From assembly GCA_007132715.1 (NCBI GenBank), contig SLOE01000084.1, positions 1 through 64,000 of the forward strand: a stretch of 64,000 nucleotides of DNA. The letters run 5' to 3'. The stretch comes from Bacteroidales bacterium. Lineage in GTDB: Bacteria; Bacteroidota; Bacteroidia; Bacteroidales; PUMT01. The translations under genes and the position numbers were made by a program. Each line of letters begins with the position of its first letter. The stretch's first letter is position 1. Positions 10,646-22,630 of the stretch are shown in pieces. The notes beneath the pieces were generated by a model, which had not been told where the DNA came from, made no database searches, and saw only the letters and a program-made list of their open reading frames with translations.

Positions 10646-11371
10646 TCAGGATTTCTGCTCATCTGAAGGTTTTTCATCCTTTTTTCCCTCCTCTTCGGCG
10701 GCAGGTTCCTCTTTCACCTCCTCTTCGGCGGCAGGTTCCTCTTTCACCTCTTCGGCGGCAGGTTCCTCTTTCACCTCCTCTTCGGCGGCAGGCTCCTCTT
10801 TCTTCTCTTCGGCGGCAGGAGCTTCTTCCTTAGCCGCTTCTGCAACGGCAGTCTCTTCCTGCTTTTGCTCTTCGGCGGAAGGTGCTTTTTCGGGAGTTCC
10901 CTTTACCTGTCCGGTAGCCGGGGTCTCGCCGGCTCCTGCACCCTTGCCCCTGCGTCCTCTTCTGCTCCTTTTGCCGGCGGCTTTCTTCTCCTTTTGTGCT
11001 TCGAGCATATTCTCGTTATAATCTACAAGCTCGATGATGCACATATCTGCATTATCGCCCAACCTGTTACCCGTACGCAGTATCCTTGTATAACCGCCCG
11101 GCCGTTCAGCCACTCTTGGAGACACTTCACGGAATAGCTCTGAAACAGCATATTTGTCCTTCAGATAGCTGAAAACCACCCGTCTTGAGTGAGTGGAGTC
11201 CTCTTTTGATCTTGTAATAAGCGGTTCCACATATATCCTTAATGCCTTTGCTTTTGCAACGGTTGTTGTAATCCTTTTGTGAAGAATTAGTGAAGAAGCC
11301 ATATTGGCCAGCATGGCTTTCCTGTGAGAACTGGTCCTCCCCAAATGATTTAACTTCTTTCTGTGTCTCAT
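10646..11371 (-). CDS. rplQ: Ribosomal protein L17 with long repetitive acidic C-terminal extension
   Basis: N-term '[29 protein letters not shown]' is L17; extension rich in '[10 protein letters not shown]' repeats. Confidence 0.95.
   Translation of the reverse strand: MRHRKKLNHLGRTSSHRKAMLANMASSLILHKRITTTVAKAKALRIYVEPLITRSKEDSTHSRRVVFSYLKDKYAVSELFREVSPRVAERPGGYTRILRTGNRLGDNADMCIIELVDYNENMLEAQKEKKAAGKRSRRGRRGKGAGAGETPATGQVKGTPEKAPSAEEQKQEETAVAEAAKEEAPAAEEKKEEPAAEEEVKEEPAAEEVKEEPAAEEEVKEEPAAEEEGKKDEKPSDEQKS
10686..10815 (-). repeat. In-frame tandem repeat in rplQ 3' region (27/30-bp units)
   Basis: 'ctcctcttcggcggcaggttcctctttcac' and shortened variants repeated 4-5 times. Confidence 0.85.
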
Positions 11372-11376
11372 TTTTA

Positions 11377-12369
11377 TTAATCCTTGTCTAATTTATACTT
11401 TGAAATATCCATGCCGAAATTCAGGTTCATCGATTCCAGAAGCTCATCAAGCTCTGTAAGGGACTTCTTTCCGAAGTTCCGGAATTTCAAAAGATCGTTC
11501 TTATTGAACTTGACCAGGTCACCCAGTGTCTCAACTTCGGCGGCCTTCAGGCAATTAAGGGCCCGTACCGACAGGTCAAGATCAACCAGCCTGGATTTCA
11601 GCAACTGTCTCATGTGAAGCACTTCCTCATCAAACTCCTCATTGGCGAACTTCTCATCTGTTTCCAGGGTGATCTTCTCGTCTGAGAACAGCATCAGGTG
11701 GTAAATCAGAATTTTGGCAGACTCCTTAAGGGCTTCCTTGGGATGGATTGAACCATCGGTCTGTATCTCAAATATCAGCTTCTCATAGTCAGTCTTCTGC
11801 TCTACCCTGTAGTTCTCAACCGAATACTTAACATTCTTTATGGGTGTAAAAATGGAATCCGTTGCGACCAGCCCGAATTCGGTCTCTGCAGGCTTATTTT
11901 CCTCCGAAGGGACATAACCGCGTCCTTTGGAAATATTTAATTCAATCTGAAGCTTTGTTTCAGGTTCCATCCTGCAAATTACCTGCTCAGGGTTCAGTAC
12001 AATAAAGCCACTCAGGAACTTTGAAAGGTCTCCTGCTTTGAGCTCCTTCTGCCCGTTGACTGAAACAGAGATTTTTTCTCCCTCGCTATCTTCAATCTGC
12101 TTTTTGAATCTTACCTGCTTAAGGTTCAGGATTATCTCGGTCACATCTTCCAGAACACCTGTAATGGTGGAGAATTCGTGATCAACACCCGCAATTTTAA
12201 TCGAAGTGATCGCATACCCTTCAAGTGATGATAGCAACACTCTTCTAAGCGCATTCCCGATGGTAATTCCATATCCAGGTTCGAGAGGACGAAATTCGAA
12301 TTTCCCGATAGTATCGGTCGATTCGACCATTATGACTTGTTCCGGTTTCTGAAATGCTAATACTGCCAT
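11377..12369 (-). CDS. rpoA: DNA-directed RNA polymerase subunit alpha
   Basis: 330 aa; '[36 protein letters not shown]', C-term alpha-CTD. Confidence 0.98.
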   Translation of the reverse strand: MAVLAFQKPEQVIMVESTDTIGKFEFRPLEPGYGITIGNALRRVLLSSLEGYAITSIKIAGVDHEFSTITGVLEDVTEIILNLKQVRFKKQIEDSEGEKISVSVNGQKELKAGDLSKFLSGFIVLNPEQVICRMEPETKLQIELNISKGRGYVPSEENKPAETEFGLVATDSIFTPIKNVKYSVENYRVEQKTDYEKLIFEIQTDGSIHPKEALKESAKILIYHLMLFSDEKITLETDEKFANEEFDEEVLHMRQLLKSRLVDLDLSVRALNCLKAAEVETLGDLVKFNKNDLLKFRNFGKKSLTELDELLESMNLNFGMDISKYKLDKD

Positions 12370-12376
12370 TACAATT

Positions 12377-12985
12377 TTATTTTGAGTACAATTCTACAAT
12401 CAATTGTTCTTTTATATTTTCAGGAATATCTTCCCTTTCAGGCATATTCAAAAACCTGCCTCTCATCTGATCAGCATCCCATTCAATCCAGGAATATGCA
12501 TTGCGTTTTCTTCCGTTGAGTGATTCGGTTATGGCCTCAAGAGATTTCGATTTCTCCCTTACCCCAACGTAATCACCGCCTTTTACAATATATGAGGGAA
12601 TATTTACAACCTTGCCGTTAACCGTGATATGCCTGTGAGAAACAAGCTGGCGGGCAGCCGCCCTTGTAGGGGCTATCCCCATTCTGAATACCACGTTATC
12701 CAGCCTTGATTCAAGAAGCTGCAGCAAAACCTCCCCGGTAATGCCCTTTGCACGGGAGGCTTTCTTGAAAAGATTGCTGAACTGACGTTCCAGCACACCA
12801 TATGTATACTTGGCCTTCTGCTTCTCCTGCAGCTGCACCCCATACTCGGAAGTCTTTTTACGTCTCCGCATATTCCCGTGCATTCCAGGCGGATAGTTTT
12901 TCTTTTCCAGTACTTTGTCAGCTCCAAATATCGGTTCTCCGAACTTTCTTGCGATTTTGGTTCTTGGTCCTGTATATCTTGCCAT
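12377..12985 (-). CDS. rpsD: Ribosomal protein S4
   Basis: '[21 protein letters not shown]', S4 RNA-binding domain. Confidence 0.97.
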   Translation of the reverse strand: MARYTGPRTKIARKFGEPIFGADKVLEKKNYPPGMHGNMRRRKKTSEYGVQLQEKQKAKYTYGVLERQFSNLFKKASRAKGITGEVLLQLLESRLDNVVFRMGIAPTRAAARQLVSHRHITVNGKVVNIPSYIVKGGDYVGVREKSKSLEAITESLNGRKRNAYSWIEWDADQMRGRFLNMPEREDIPENIKEQLIVELYSK

Positions 12986-13025
12986 TTCTTTTAACAGATT
13001 ATTTTATTTTCTCAATCAATTCCAA

Positions 13026-13415
13026 TTATACACGCCTGCGCTTGGGCGGACGACAACCGTTGTGAGGCATCGGGGTTACGTCAACTATCTCGGTAACCTC
13101 AATCCCCGACGTGTGTATTGTCCTTATGGCAGATTCGCGGCCCGAACCCGGTCCCTTGACAAAAGCCTTTACCTTGCGCAGGCCAAGGTCATACGCTTTC
13201 TTGGCACAATCAGCTGCAGAAACCTGTGCGGCATAAGGAGTATTCTTCTTTGAGCCCCTGAATCCGTTCTTACCGGCAGATGACCAGGATATTACCTGAC
13301 CGTTGTTATTTGTAAGGGTAACAATGATATTGTTGAATGAAGCATGTATGTGAGCCTGACCCACGGGCTCAACTTTGACGACTCTCTTTCTTGATGTACC
13401 TGTTTTCTTTGCCAT
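13026..13415 (-). CDS. rpsK: Ribosomal protein S11
   Basis: '[44 protein letters not shown]'. Confidence 0.98.
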   Translation of the reverse strand: MAKKTGTSRKRVVKVEPVGQAHIHASFNNIIVTLTNNNGQVISWSSAGKNGFRGSKKNTPYAAQVSAADCAKKAYDLGLRKVKAFVKGPGSGRESAIRTIHTSGIEVTEIVDVTPMPHNGCRPPKRRRV

Positions 13416-13429
13416 ATTTACTTAACTGT

Positions 13430-13807
13430 TTATTTGGTAGCCATCTTCTTGTTGGCAACGGTTTTCTTTCTGCCCTTACGGGTTCTTGCATTGTTCTTGG
13501 TGCTTTGTCCCCGCACCGGCAACCCGATACGGTGACGTATACCCCTGTAGCACCCGATGTCCATCAAACGCTTTATATTCATCTGAACTGAGGAGCGCAG
13601 TTCTCCCTCTACCTTAAGTTTCTCGTTGATGATGTTCCTGATGCCTGCAAGCTGACTGTCATCCCAGTCCTTTACCTTGATGTTCCTGTCAATACCGGCC
13701 TCATCCAGGATTTGCCGGGCGGTGCTGTGGCCTATTCCGTATATATAGGTCAGCCCAACCTCACCCCTTTTGTTTTTTGGTAAATCTACACCGACAATTC
13801 TTGCCAT
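13430..13807 (-). CDS. rpsM: Ribosomal protein S13
   Basis: '[26 protein letters not shown]...[25 protein letters not shown]'. Confidence 0.98.
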   Translation of the reverse strand: MARIVGVDLPKNKRGEVGLTYIYGIGHSTARQILDEAGIDRNIKVKDWDDSQLAGIRNIINEKLKVEGELRSSVQMNIKRLMDIGCYRGIRHRIGLPVRGQSTKNNARTRKGRKKTVANKKMATK

Positions 13808-13904
13808 AGTTTATTTATTATTTAAAATTTATTGCATTGGTATAACATTGTAACATACCCCGCACTTTCCCCGGCCCAATAAACAGGTCGGAGATAACGC
13901 AGAT

Positions 13905-14021
13905 CTATCCCTGTCTTTGCTTGAATTTGGGATTCTTCTTGTTGATAACATAAAGTCGTCCTTTTCGGCGGACTATCTTACATTCCGCACTTCTCTTCTT
14001 GACTGAAGCTCTGACTTTCAT
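13905..14021 (-). CDS. rpmJ: Ribosomal protein L36 (Zn-ligand-poor form)
   Basis: Manual translation: [38 protein letters not shown]; absent from the ORF track because of length. Confidence 0.95.
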   Translation of the reverse strand: MKVRASVKKRSAECKIVRRKGRLYVINKKNPKFKQRQG

Positions 14022-14038
14022 AACAGATTGTTTTTATA

Positions 14039-14257
14039 TTATTTATACCTGTAACAAATTCTTCCTTTTGTAAGATCATAGGGTGACATTTCAACCTTGA
14101 CCTTGTCACCGGGAAGGATTTTTATATAATGCATCCTCATCTTCCCGGAAATATGTGCAATTATTGTGTGACCGTTCTCAAGCTCAACCTTAAACATCGC
14201 ATTTGATAAGGCCTCAATAATGGTGCCGTCCTGTTCTATGGCTTTCTGTTTTGCCAT
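14039..14257 (-). CDS. infA: Translation initiation factor IF-1
   Basis: 72 aa; '[53 protein letters not shown]'. Confidence 0.98.
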   Translation of the reverse strand: MAKQKAIEQDGTIIEALSNAMFKVELENGHTIIAHISGKMRMHYIKILPGDKVKVEMSPYDLTKGRICYRYK

Positions 14258-15048
14258 GGTAACCCGTTGTTTTTGGTTAATAAAACTTCTTCTATATACT
14301 CGAATGTAGACAAGATATCAGCAGAGTCTTTGCTCACAACAACCGGAAGCTCGTAATGTGCTGACGGTTTGTTGTCCCGCGTGCGTATGGTCCATCCGTC
14401 AGCCTCCTGCACTATGCTTCTCCCGCCAAGATTGATCATCGGCTCTATGCATATCACCATTCCCTCCCTGAGAAGGGATCCGCGCCCCCTTTTCCCGTAA
14501 TTGGGCACTTCAGGATCTTCATGCAGTTTTTCACCAATACCATGACCAACCATCTCCCTCACCACGGAAAACCCGGCAGCTTCGGCATGCTGCTGTACTG
14601 CAAACCCTATATCGCCCAGCCTTTTGCCGGAAACCGCCTGTTCTATTCCCCTGTAAAGGGATTCATAGGTTACACGCAACAATTCGGCTACCCGGCTGTC
14701 AATCTCCCCAACTGCAAAGGTATAGGCGGTATCGCCGTAATATCCTTTCATCCTTACACCGCAGTCGATAGAAACAATATCATTCTCTTTCAGAACATAA
14801 TCCGATGGAATTCCATGTACGACCTGTGAATTGACCGATGTGCAGAGAGTTTTAGGAAACCCGTTGTATCCCTTGAACCCGGGTTCTGCACCGCTATCAG
14901 TGATAAATTGTTCTGCTATACGGTCAAGTTCAAGGGTGGTCACTCCAGGTTCCAGAATTGCCGCAACCTCAGCAAGTGTTCGTGACACAAGGAGGTTGCA
15001 CTCCCGCATGATCTCTATCGCTTCCCTTGTCTTGTCATTTAACATCAA
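14236..15048 (-). CDS. map: Type I methionine aminopeptidase
   Basis: '[31 protein letters not shown]...[18 protein letters not shown]'; overlaps infA start by 22 nt. Confidence 0.96.
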   Translation of the reverse strand: MMLNDKTREAIEIMRECNLLVSRTLAEVAAILEPGVTTLELDRIAEQFITDSGAEPGFKGYNGFPKTLCTSVNSQVVHGIPSDYVLKENDIVSIDCGVRMKGYYGDTAYTFAVGEIDSRVAELLRVTYESLYRGIEQAVSGKRLGDIGFAVQQHAEAAGFSVVREMVGHGIGEKLHEDPEVPNYGKRGRGSLLREGMVICIEPMINLGGRSIVQEADGWTIRTRDNKPSAHYELPVVVSKDSADILSTFEYIEEVLLTKNNGLPWQNRKP

Positions 15049-15066
15049 AGAACTTGTATTATCAGG

Positions 15067-16404
15067 TCAGATGCCGCCTCCGCCGCTTCTTCCCTTTATT
15101 CTGCCTGTTTTCATCAGGCCGTCATAATGCCTCATCAGCAGGTGACTTTCAATCTGCTGAAGGGTATCAAGTACAACTCCAACCATAATAAGCAGTGAGG
15201 TGCCACCATAAAACTGTGCCCACTGTGAGTTAACACCGGCCAGCATGGCAAATGCGGGCATAATTGCAACAAGTGCCAGAAACATGGAGCCGGGCAGTGT
15301 GATCCTTGACATTATGGTATCAAGGAACTCCACAGTTTTCTTCCCGGGCTTGACACCGGGTATAAAGCCTCCGTTACGTTTCATGTCCTCAGCCATCTGC
15401 GAGGGATTAATTGTAACGGCCGTATAAAAATATGTAAACAATATAATAAGAACCGCAAAAGTAAAATTATACCAAAACCCGGTAAAATTGCTGAAAGCCG
15501 CTGCAAAACCGGTCATCGTCTCGGTCGGTGCAAAACTTGACAAGGTTAAGGGGATGAACATAAGTGCCTGGGCGAAAATTATTGGCATGACACCCGCTGA
15601 ATTCACCTTAAGGGGTATATATTGCCGCACACCACCATACTGTTTATTTCCAACTATACGTTTCGCATACTGAACAGGTATTCTCCTTGTACCCTGTACC
15701 AGCAATATGGTACCCATGAAGACAAAGAACAACACGACCATCTCTACAATAAACATAATGAGCCCTCCGCCTACCTGCTGCTCGAGCTTTGAAAGGAATT
15801 CGGCAGCAAGTGCAAACGGAAGCCTTGCAATGATCCCTACCATTATAATAAGCGAGATCCCGTTTCCAATTCCCTTGTCGGTAATACGCTCACCAAGCCA
15901 CATAACGAACATGGTGCCCGCTATCAAAATTATTACCAGGAATGCCCAGAACATGGCTCCTTCCATTACAAAAGCCTGCGGAACCTGTCCCCTCAGGTTT
16001 GTAAGGTAGGCCGGGCCCTGGAAAATAAGGATGAGAACGGTAAGATATCTTGTTATCTGGTTGATCTTCCTGCGGCCGCTCTCGCCTTCGCGCTGCAGTC
16101 GCTGAAAATAAGGAATTGCTATACCGAGAAGCTGTACTACGATCGATGCCGATATATACGGCATGATACCAAGTGCAAATATTGAAGCATTCGCAAAGGC
16201 TCCTCCCGAGAACATGTCCAGAAGCCCGAGTATTCCATCAGCGGTCTGCATCTTCAGTGCAGCCAGTTCTGAAGGATCTATCCCCGGAAGAACAACAAAC
16301 GAACCGAGGCGATATATAAGCAGTATCCCAAGAGTATAAAGAATTCTTGAGCGCAGATCCTCAATCTTGAAAATGTTCTTTATGGTTTCAATGAATTTCT
16401 TCAT
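15067..16404 (-). CDS. secY: Preprotein translocase subunit SecY
   Basis: 445 aa; 'FSGGAFANASIFALGIMPYISASIVVQLL', multi-TM. Confidence 0.97.
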   Translation of the reverse strand: MKKFIETIKNIFKIEDLRSRILYTLGILLIYRLGSFVVLPGIDPSELAALKMQTADGILGLLDMFSGGAFANASIFALGIMPYISASIVVQLLGIAIPYFQRLQREGESGRRKINQITRYLTVLILIFQGPAYLTNLRGQVPQAFVMEGAMFWAFLVIILIAGTMFVMWLGERITDKGIGNGISLIIMVGIIARLPFALAAEFLSKLEQQVGGGLIMFIVEMVVLFFVFMGTILLVQGTRRIPVQYAKRIVGNKQYGGVRQYIPLKVNSAGVMPIIFAQALMFIPLTLSSFAPTETMTGFAAAFSNFTGFWYNFTFAVLIILFTYFYTAVTINPSQMAEDMKRNGGFIPGVKPGKKTVEFLDTIMSRITLPGSMFLALVAIMPAFAMLAGVNSQWAQFYGGTSLLIMVGVVLDTLQQIESHLLMRHYDGLMKTGRIKGRSGGGGI

Positions 16405-16409
16405 AGAGG

Positions 16410-16856
16410 TTAAATTTTTACCGCAGTACCACCTGATTTCTCAATTGCTTCCTGGGCCGACTTGGAAAACGCGTGGGCTTTCACTTCCAATTTAGCATCC
16501 AGGGTGCCGTTCCCAAGTATCTTTACCATGTCGTTGCGCGAAACAAATCCGGCACTGACCAGTGTCTGGACATCTATTGATGTTGCCCCGGTCTTATCTG
16601 CCAGTCCCTGTAATACACCAAGATTTATCCCTTTGTAGGACTTGCGGTTTATATTCTTGAACCCGAATTTGGGGACCCTCCTCTGAAGCGGCATCTGCCC
16701 TCCCTCGAATCCTGCCTGCCTGCTGTATCCGGAGCGGGATTTCTGACCCTTATGGCCTTTTGTAGCAGTATCTCCTCTGCCGGAACCCTCGCCCCGTCCA
16801 AGCCTTTTATTGCGTTTTACCGAACCTTTTGCCGGTTTTAAATTACTCAAATCCAT
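16410..16856 (-). CDS. rplO: Ribosomal protein L15
   Basis: '[43 protein letters not shown]'. Confidence 0.97.
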   Translation of the reverse strand: MDLSNLKPAKGSVKRNKRLGRGEGSGRGDTATKGHKGQKSRSGYSRQAGFEGGQMPLQRRVPKFGFKNINRKSYKGINLGVLQGLADKTGATSIDVQTLVSAGFVSRNDMVKILGNGTLDAKLEVKAHAFSKSAQEAIEKSGGTAVKI

Positions 16857-16875
16857 ATCTGAAACAATGATTAAA

Positions 16876-17058
16876 TTATTTTATCTTTTCGACCTTAAGC
16901 AGATGACGCACCTTCTCAACCATGCCCAGTACCTGGGGTGTCGATTCAGCTTCGACGCTGCTGCTTATCCTTTTCAGGCCCAAAGCCGCCAGGGTCCTTT
17001 TCTGACTCTGGTTACTGCCGATCCTGCTCTTTACCTGTGTAATCCGAATCTTTGCCAT
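16876..17058 (-). CDS. rpmD: Ribosomal protein L30
   Basis: 60 aa '[36 protein letters not shown]'. Confidence 0.96.
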   Translation of the reverse strand: MAKIRITQVKSRIGSNQSQKRTLAALGLKRISSSVEAESTPQVLGMVEKVRHLLKVEKIK

Positions 17059-17071
17059 GATATATTAATTT

Positions 17072-17587
17072 CTAACCGTTAAAAACCTTTTCCAATGGTA
17101 TCCCCCTGAGTTCAGAAACCGTATGCGCGTCACGCAACTCCATAAGCGCTTCAAAGGTGGCCTTGACAAGGTTGTGGGGATTGGAAGACCCCTTTGACTT
17201 GGCAAGCACGTCGGTCACTCCGACACTTTCAAGCACTGCACGCATCGCACCTCCGGCAACTACACCGGTTCCGTGTGAGGCTGGCTTCATAAAAACCCTG
17301 GCACCGCCGTATTTGGCCGCCTGCTCGTGAGGTATTGTGCCTTTGTGTATCGGCACTCTTACCAGGTTCTTCTTGGCATCTTCAATACCCTTTGCAATTG
17401 CAGTTGTTACCTCATTGGCCTTACCAAGACCGTATCCCACTATTCCATCTTCATTCCCAACCACCACTATGGCGGAAAAACTGAATGTGCGGCCTCCCTT
17501 TGTTACCTTGGTCACACGCTGAATACTTACGACCCTGTCTTTCAGCTCCAGATCACTGGTTTTTACTTTTCTTATTGTTGTTGACAT
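17072..17587 (-). CDS. rpsE: Ribosomal protein S5
   Basis: '[46 protein letters not shown]'. Confidence 0.97.
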   Translation of the reverse strand: MSTTIRKVKTSDLELKDRVVSIQRVTKVTKGGRTFSFSAIVVVGNEDGIVGYGLGKANEVTTAIAKGIEDAKKNLVRVPIHKGTIPHEQAAKYGGARVFMKPASHGTGVVAGGAMRAVLESVGVTDVLAKSKGSSNPHNLVKATFEALMELRDAHTVSELRGIPLEKVFNG

Positions 17588-17589
17588 AA

Positions 17590-17949
17590 TTAAAATTTTA
17601 ATCCTGCTTCCCTGGCGGCATCAGCCAAAGCCTTTACCCTGCCATGATACAAATAGCCGTTTCTGTCAAATACCACTGTCGAAATACCTTTTTCAAGAGA
17701 TTTTTCGGCAATGAGTTTACCAACATGTTTTGCCTGTTGGGTTTTGGTGACCTTTTTGGGATCCTCACCGATCTCTTCTTTTGAGGTTGCGGCAACCAGT
17801 GTTCTCCCGTTGAGATCGTCAATCAGCTGAACATAAATACCCCTGTTGCTGCGGAAAACCGACATCCTGGGCCGCTCCTGGGTCCCTGACACATGTCTGC
17901 GGATCCTCATCTTTATCCGCTTTCTTCTCTTAAGCTTAGTTAAAGCCAT
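17590..17949 (-). CDS. rplR: Ribosomal protein L18
   Basis: '[25 protein letters not shown]...[28 protein letters not shown]'. Confidence 0.97.
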   Translation of the reverse strand: MALTKLKRRKRIKMRIRRHVSGTQERPRMSVFRSNRGIYVQLIDDLNGRTLVAATSKEEIGEDPKKVTKTQQAKHVGKLIAEKSLEKGISTVVFDRNGYLYHGRVKALADAAREAGLKF

Positions 17950-17973
17950 GATTTATTACCTGTTTTGAAAAAA

Positions 17974-18528
17974 TTAAACACTTGCAGATTTGCCGGCCTT
18001 CTTCCTTATATGCTCTCCCACGAACTTCACTCCCTTGCCCTTGTAGGGTTCAGGTTTGCGGAATGACCTTATTTTGGCTGCAACCTGGCCTATAAGCTGC
18101 TTATCTATTCCCTTCAGGGTAATGACCGGGTTGCTGCGCCTCTCAGTTTTGGCCTCAACCGCTATCTCAGGTGGAATTTCAAAAAATATATCATGTGAAT
18201 ACCCGAGACTGAGCTCCAGCACCTGACCTTTAGCTTCAGCCCTGTAACCGACGCCAACAAGTTCCTGTTTGATCTCATAACCCTTTGATACCCCTTCAAC
18301 CATATTATACACAAGGGCCCGATACAAACCGTGCATCGACTTTGACTGGTTGTCTTCCGACGACCGCGAGAATACCACCTGGTTTTCCTCTACCTTTACG
18401 GTTATCCGGCTGTCAAGCTTTTCATTCAGCTCGCCCAGCGGTCCTTTTACGGTTACAAGATTATCCTTGTCGACTGATACGGTTACTTTCTCGGGTATCT
18501 CTACCGGTAAATTTCCTATTCTTGACAT
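17974..18528 (-). CDS. rplF: Ribosomal protein L6
   Basis: 'MSRIGNLPVEIPEKVTVSV...PEPYKGKGVKFVGEHIRKKAGKS'. Confidence 0.97.
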   Translation of the reverse strand: MSRIGNLPVEIPEKVTVSVDKDNLVTVKGPLGELNEKLDSRITVKVEENQVVFSRSSEDNQSKSMHGLYRALVYNMVEGVSKGYEIKQELVGVGYRAEAKGQVLELSLGYSHDIFFEIPPEIAVEAKTERRSNPVITLKGIDKQLIGQVAAKIRSFRKPEPYKGKGVKFVGEHIRKKAGKSASV

Positions 18529-18542
18529 TTATAATCCTCCAG

Positions 18543-18938
18543 TTAATAAACGTAACACATTACTTCACCGCCGATACTCATCTTGCGGGCTTCCTTATCG
18601 GTCATAACCCCCTGGGATGTCGACATTATAGCAACACCAAGTCCGTTAAGCACTCTCGGAAGGTCATCCTTGCCTTTATACTGCCTGAGACCGGGCCGGC
18701 TGACACGGCGAAGCGATTTAATGGCCGGCTGCTTTGTCCCGGGGTGATACTTCAGGGCAATCTTAATGATCCCCTGTACCCCGTCATCCTGGAACTTATA
18801 GTTGAGAATATAACCCTTCTCATGAAGAATTTTGGTTATATCCTTTTTTACATTGGAAGCAGGAATCTCAACGATCTTATGCTTTGCCATGATGGCATTT
18901 CTCAGCCGCGTAAGATAATCTGCTATCGGATCTGTCAT
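18543..18938 (-). CDS. rpsH: Ribosomal protein S8
   Basis: '[28 protein letters not shown]...[24 protein letters not shown]'. Confidence 0.97.
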   Translation of the reverse strand: MTDPIADYLTRLRNAIMAKHKIVEIPASNVKKDITKILHEKGYILNYKFQDDGVQGIIKIALKYHPGTKQPAIKSLRRVSRPGLRQYKGKDDLPRVLNGLGVAIMSTSQGVMTDKEARKMSIGGEVMCYVY

Positions 18939-18962
18939 CTCAGTTATTATTTTAATAATTAA

Positions 18963-19232
18963 TTACCAACTAGCTTTTCTTATACCGGGGATCAGACCCT
19001 TGGATGCCATCTCCCTGAAAGTTATCCTGCTTACACCGAACTGCCTTATATAACCTTTGGGCCTTCCTGTAAGCTTGCACCGGTTATGAAGACGAATAGG
19101 GTTGCTGTTACGTGGCAGGCGGCTCAATCCGACATAATCACCCTCTGCTTTAAGCTGGGCCCGCTTCTCTGCGTAACGGTCCACAAGTTTTTGCCGGCGC
19201 TTTTCACGCGCTTTCATTGACTCTTTTGCCAT
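18963..19232 (-). CDS. rpsN: Ribosomal protein S14 (89 aa, Cys-poor form)
   Basis: '[51 protein letters not shown]'. Confidence 0.97.
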   Translation of the reverse strand: MAKESMKAREKRRQKLVDRYAEKRAQLKAEGDYVGLSRLPRNSNPIRLHNRCKLTGRPKGYIRQFGVSRITFREMASKGLIPGIRKASW

Positions 19233-19235
19233 TTT

Positions 19236-19793
19236 CTAATTCTTTTTTACGTTCTTGAATGGTATCCCAAACTCCCTGAGTAACGCATACCCCTCTTCAT
19301 CTGTGGCGGCAGTGGTCACAAAGGTGATCTCCATTCCCAGTATTTTATTGATCTTGTCAATATCTATTTCCGGAAAAATAATTTGCTCGGCGATGCCCAG
19401 AGTATAGTTGCCGCGTCCGTCGAGCTTACCGCTAACTCCCCTGAAATCCCTGATCCTTGGCAAGGCAGCGGCTATAAGTCTTTCCAGGAACTCATACATC
19501 TTCTCACTGCGGAGCGTAACACGCACCCCGATCGGCATATCGCGCCTGAGCTTGAAGTTTGAAATATCTTTCCTAGAGACCGTCTGCACAGCTTTCTGAC
19601 CAGCTATAGCAGTAAGTTCAGCCTGTGCCGTTTCGATCAGCTTCTTGTCCGCTACCGCAGCTCCGACGCCCTGGTTTATTACGATCTTTTGCAATTTGGG
19701 CACCTGCATGACAGTCTTGTATTTGAACTCCTTTTTGAGTGCAGGCACAATCTCATTGAAATATTTGTCTTTAAGTGAAGGCTTGTAGTCCAT
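19236..19793 (-). CDS. rplE: Ribosomal protein L5
   Basis: '[53 protein letters not shown]'. Confidence 0.97.
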   Translation of the reverse strand: MDYKPSLKDKYFNEIVPALKKEFKYKTVMQVPKLQKIVINQGVGAAVADKKLIETAQAELTAIAGQKAVQTVSRKDISNFKLRRDMPIGVRVTLRSEKMYEFLERLIAAALPRIRDFRGVSGKLDGRGNYTLGIAEQIIFPEIDIDKINKILGMEITFVTTAATDEEGYALLREFGIPFKNVKKN

Positions 19794-20116
19794 TACTTGA
19801 TTTCCTCCCCCGTTTTTTTAGAATAACGTACCAATTTGTTTTCATCATTGACCCGACGGCCCACTTTTGTGGGATTGCCCGTTGAAGGGTCTACCAGCAT
19901 CAGGTTGGTAATATTGACAGGTGCTTCCTTCCTGATTATTCCTCCCTGTGTGTGCTTTGCATTGGGTTTCGTGTGCCGGGCCACCATGTTAACACCTTCA
20001 ACAATGGCCTTCCCGTCTTTTGTAATCACATTGAGAACCCTTCCCTGTTGTCCCCTGGATTCACCAGAGTTAACGTAAACCGTATCACCTTTCTTTATAT
20101 GGAATTTTCTGCCCAT
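19793..20116 (-). CDS. rplX: Ribosomal protein L24
   Basis: '[45 protein letters not shown]'; ORF start at 20158 would overlap rplN, so internal Met preferred. Confidence 0.94.
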   Translation of the reverse strand: MGRKFHIKKGDTVYVNSGESRGQQGRVLNVITKDGKAIVEGVNMVARHTKPNAKHTQGGIIRKEAPVNITNLMLVDPSTGNPTKVGRRVNDENKLVRYSKKTGEEIK

Positions 20117-20138
20117 CAGACTGTTATTTAATGTTTTA

Positions 20139-20504
20139 CTATAATACTTCCGGCGCAAGCGAGACTATCTTCATATATTTCTCACGAAGCTCGCGCGGGA
20201 CGGGGCCGAATATACGGGTACCCCTTATTTCACCAACGTTGTTAAGAAGAACTACCGCGTTGTCATCGAACCGGATATAGGATCCGTCGTTTCTGCGTAT
20301 TTCGTTCTTGGTGCGGACAACCACGGCCTTGGTTACTGTTCCCTTCTTGATTTCACCTGAGGGAATGGCGCTTTTTACAGTAACAACTATCTTATCGCCT
20401 ACTCTTGCATATTTCTTTCCGCTTCCGCCAAGCACCCTGATGCAAAGGACCTCCTTGGCCCCTGAGTTGTCAGCTACGCCTAATCTGCTCTCTTGTTGTA
20501 TCAT
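20139..20504 (-). CDS. rplN: Ribosomal protein L14
   Basis: '[44 protein letters not shown]'. Confidence 0.98.
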   Translation of the reverse strand: MIQQESRLGVADNSGAKEVLCIRVLGGSGKKYARVGDKIVVTVKSAIPSGEIKKGTVTKAVVVRTKNEIRRNDGSYIRFDDNAVVLLNNVGEIRGTRIFGPVPRELREKYMKIVSLAPEVL

Positions 20505-20506
20505 CG

Positions 20507-20761
20507 TTATTTAGCTCTTTCTATTATTTCTACCAGCCTCCAGCATTTATCCTTGCTCAAAGGCCTCGTTTCCATTATCTTGACAGTATCACCAATATTA
20601 CAGCTGTTCTGCTCATCATGAGCCATCAGCTTGGTCGATTTCTTTAAAAACTTTCCGTAAATCGGATGCTTAACCCTGCGGTTAACGGTAACTAATATGG
20701 ACTTCTCCATTTTGTTGCTTATAACAACACCGACCCGTTCTTTTCTAAGTTTCCTTTCCAT
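20507..20761 (-). CDS. rpsQ: Ribosomal protein S17
   Basis: '[37 protein letters not shown]'. Confidence 0.97.
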   Translation of the reverse strand: MERKLRKERVGVVISNKMEKSILVTVNRRVKHPIYGKFLKKSTKLMAHDEQNSCNIGDTVKIMETRPLSKDKCWRLVEIIERAK

Positions 20762-20769
20762 TGGTATAA

Positions 20770-20976
20770 CTAACTTTTCTGTTTCTCTGTTAACATACGT
20801 TGATGCAATTCAGTCTTCAACCTGGCAATATTCCTTCTGGTAGCCGGTATTTTAAGAGGATTGTCAAGCGGCGATACCGTATGGTTCATCCTGAGCTTGA
20901 GCAGGAGGCTCTTCTCAGTATCGATCCGCTCCTCTATTTCGCTGGTGGATAACTCCTTTATCTCTTTAATCTTCAT
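20770..20976 (-). CDS. rpmC: Ribosomal protein L29
   Basis: 68 aa '[57 protein letters not shown]'. Confidence 0.95.
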   Translation of the reverse strand: MKIKEIKELSTSEIEERIDTEKSLLLKLRMNHTVSPLDNPLKIPATRRNIARLKTELHQRMLTEKQKS

Positions 20977-20994
20977 ATTGTATTATTCTTTAGA

Positions 20995-21423
20995 TCAATT
21001 GGGTTTGTGCTCAAAATCACGCCGTACAACGAATTTCGTGGTAATAGGCAGCTTCTGGGCTGCAAGCCTGAGAGCCTCCCTGGCGACTTCAATAGGCACA
21101 CCTTCCGCCTCTATGATTATTCTGCCGGGAGTAACCGGTGCAACGAAAGCTTCGGGAGCACCTTTACCCTTACCCATACGGACCTCTGCGGGTTTTTTGG
21201 TTATAGGTTTATCCGGAAATATCCTTATCCAGATCTGCCCCTCCCTTTTCATATGACGGGTAACCGCCTGCCTGGCAGCTTCGATCTGACGGCTCGTGAT
21301 CCAGGATTCCTGAAGGGCCTTTATGCCGAACGAGCCGAATGCCAACTGGTTGCCGCGCTGTGCGTTGCCCTTCATCTTGCCTTTCTGCTGCCGTCTGTAT
21401 TTCGTTTTCTTTGGCTGTAACAT
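20995..21423 (-). CDS. rplP: Ribosomal protein L16
   Basis: '[51 protein letters not shown]'. Confidence 0.98.
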   Translation of the reverse strand: MLQPKKTKYRRQQKGKMKGNAQRGNQLAFGSFGIKALQESWITSRQIEAARQAVTRHMKREGQIWIRIFPDKPITKKPAEVRMGKGKGAPEAFVAPVTPGRIIIEAEGVPIEVAREALRLAAQKLPITTKFVVRRDFEHKPN

Positions 21424-21453
21424 TGGTACAATATCTTATTGTATATTAATAAA

Positions 21454-22170
21454 CTATTTTTTCCTTCTTTTAAATCCTCCCCTGTCCTTCGGCTTATCTC
21501 CGGTTGCAGGTCCGCCTGCACCCAGGTTAGGCGACAGGTCGCGTTTTCCGTAAACTTCTCCGTTGCATATCCATACCTTTACGCCGATCATTCCCACCTT
21601 GGTCAGGGCCTCGCTGAGTGCATAATCAATATTGGCCCTAAGGGTATGCAGGGGTGTACGTCCCTCCTTGTACATTTCCGACCTTGCCATCTCTGCGCCG
21701 CCGAGCCTGCCGCTGATCTGCACCTTAATTCCTTCGGCGCCCATTCGCATGGTCGAGGCAATTGCCATCTTGATGGCACGCCTGTAGGATATCTTACCCT
21801 CAATCTGCCTTGCAAGGTTGTTGGCTACTATTGTAGCGTCAAGTTCCGGGCGCTTTACCTCAAAAATATTGATCTGCACATCCTTCTGCGTGATCTTCTT
21901 TAGTTCCTCCTTAAGTTTGTCTACTTCCTGTCCGCCCTTCCCGATAATTATCCCGGGCCTGGCAGTATTCACGGTTACCGTGATTAGCTTGAGTGTCCGT
22001 TCGATTATAATTTTTGAGATACTCGCCTTTGCAAGCCTCGCAGTTAGATACTGCCTGATCTTGTGGTCCTCAACCAGCTTGGCAGAATAATCGTTGCCTC
22101 CATACCAGTTGGAATCCCAACCCCTGATTATGCCCAGCCTGTTACTTATCGGATTAACTTTTTGTCCCAT
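21454..22170 (-). CDS. rpsC: Ribosomal protein S3
   Basis: '[25 protein letters not shown]', KH domain '[20 protein letters not shown]'. Confidence 0.98.
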   Translation of the reverse strand: MGQKVNPISNRLGIIRGWDSNWYGGNDYSAKLVEDHKIRQYLTARLAKASISKIIIERTLKLITVTVNTARPGIIIGKGGQEVDKLKEELKKITQKDVQINIFEVKRPELDATIVANNLARQIEGKISYRRAIKMAIASTMRMGAEGIKVQISGRLGGAEMARSEMYKEGRTPLHTLRANIDYALSEALTKVGMIGVKVWICNGEVYGKRDLSPNLGAGGPATGDKPKDRGGFKRRKK

Positions 22171-22176
22171 TGACTA

Positions 22177-22599
22177 TTATTTTGTATCGACTTCTGTCGG
22201 TTGTTGTTCAACTTTGTCCAGTACCACGGTCACATGGTTGGAGCGTTTCCTTATACGATGAGCCCTGCCCTGCGGGGCCGGCCTCAGTCTCTTGAGGGTC
22301 CTTGCCTGGTCAACCTTTACCTCGCTTACCACAAGGCTTGTATCTTCAATACGCACTCCCTCATTCTTTATCTGCCAGTTGGCAATAGCTGAAAGCAGAA
22401 GCTTCTCCATCCTCCGGGATGCTTCCTTTGAGCTGAATTTAAGGGTGTCAAGAGCCTTGTTAACTTCTTCACCCCTTATTATATCGGCAACCAGCCTCAT
22501 TTTACGCGGAGAAGTGGGGCAATTGCGCAGCACGGCAAAATACCTGCTTTTCTTTTCCTCCTTTATCTTCTGAGCTCGTTGTTGTTTTCTGGATCCCAT
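22177..22599 (-). CDS. rplV: Ribosomal protein L22
   Basis: '[52 protein letters not shown]'. Confidence 0.97.
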   Translation of the reverse strand: MGSRKQQRAQKIKEEKKSRYFAVLRNCPTSPRKMRLVADIIRGEEVNKALDTLKFSSKEASRRMEKLLLSAIANWQIKNEGVRIEDTSLVVSEVKVDQARTLKRLRPAPQGRAHRIRKRSNHVTVVLDKVEQQPTEVDTK

Positions 22600-22630
22600 C
22601 TCTGAAAATTATAATGAATGTTGTATAATC

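Noticed and set aside
10530-11021. Ser/Ala-rich repetitive 163-aa ORF antisense to rplQ
   Set aside because: Reverse reading of the acidic repeat of L17; no independent coding support.
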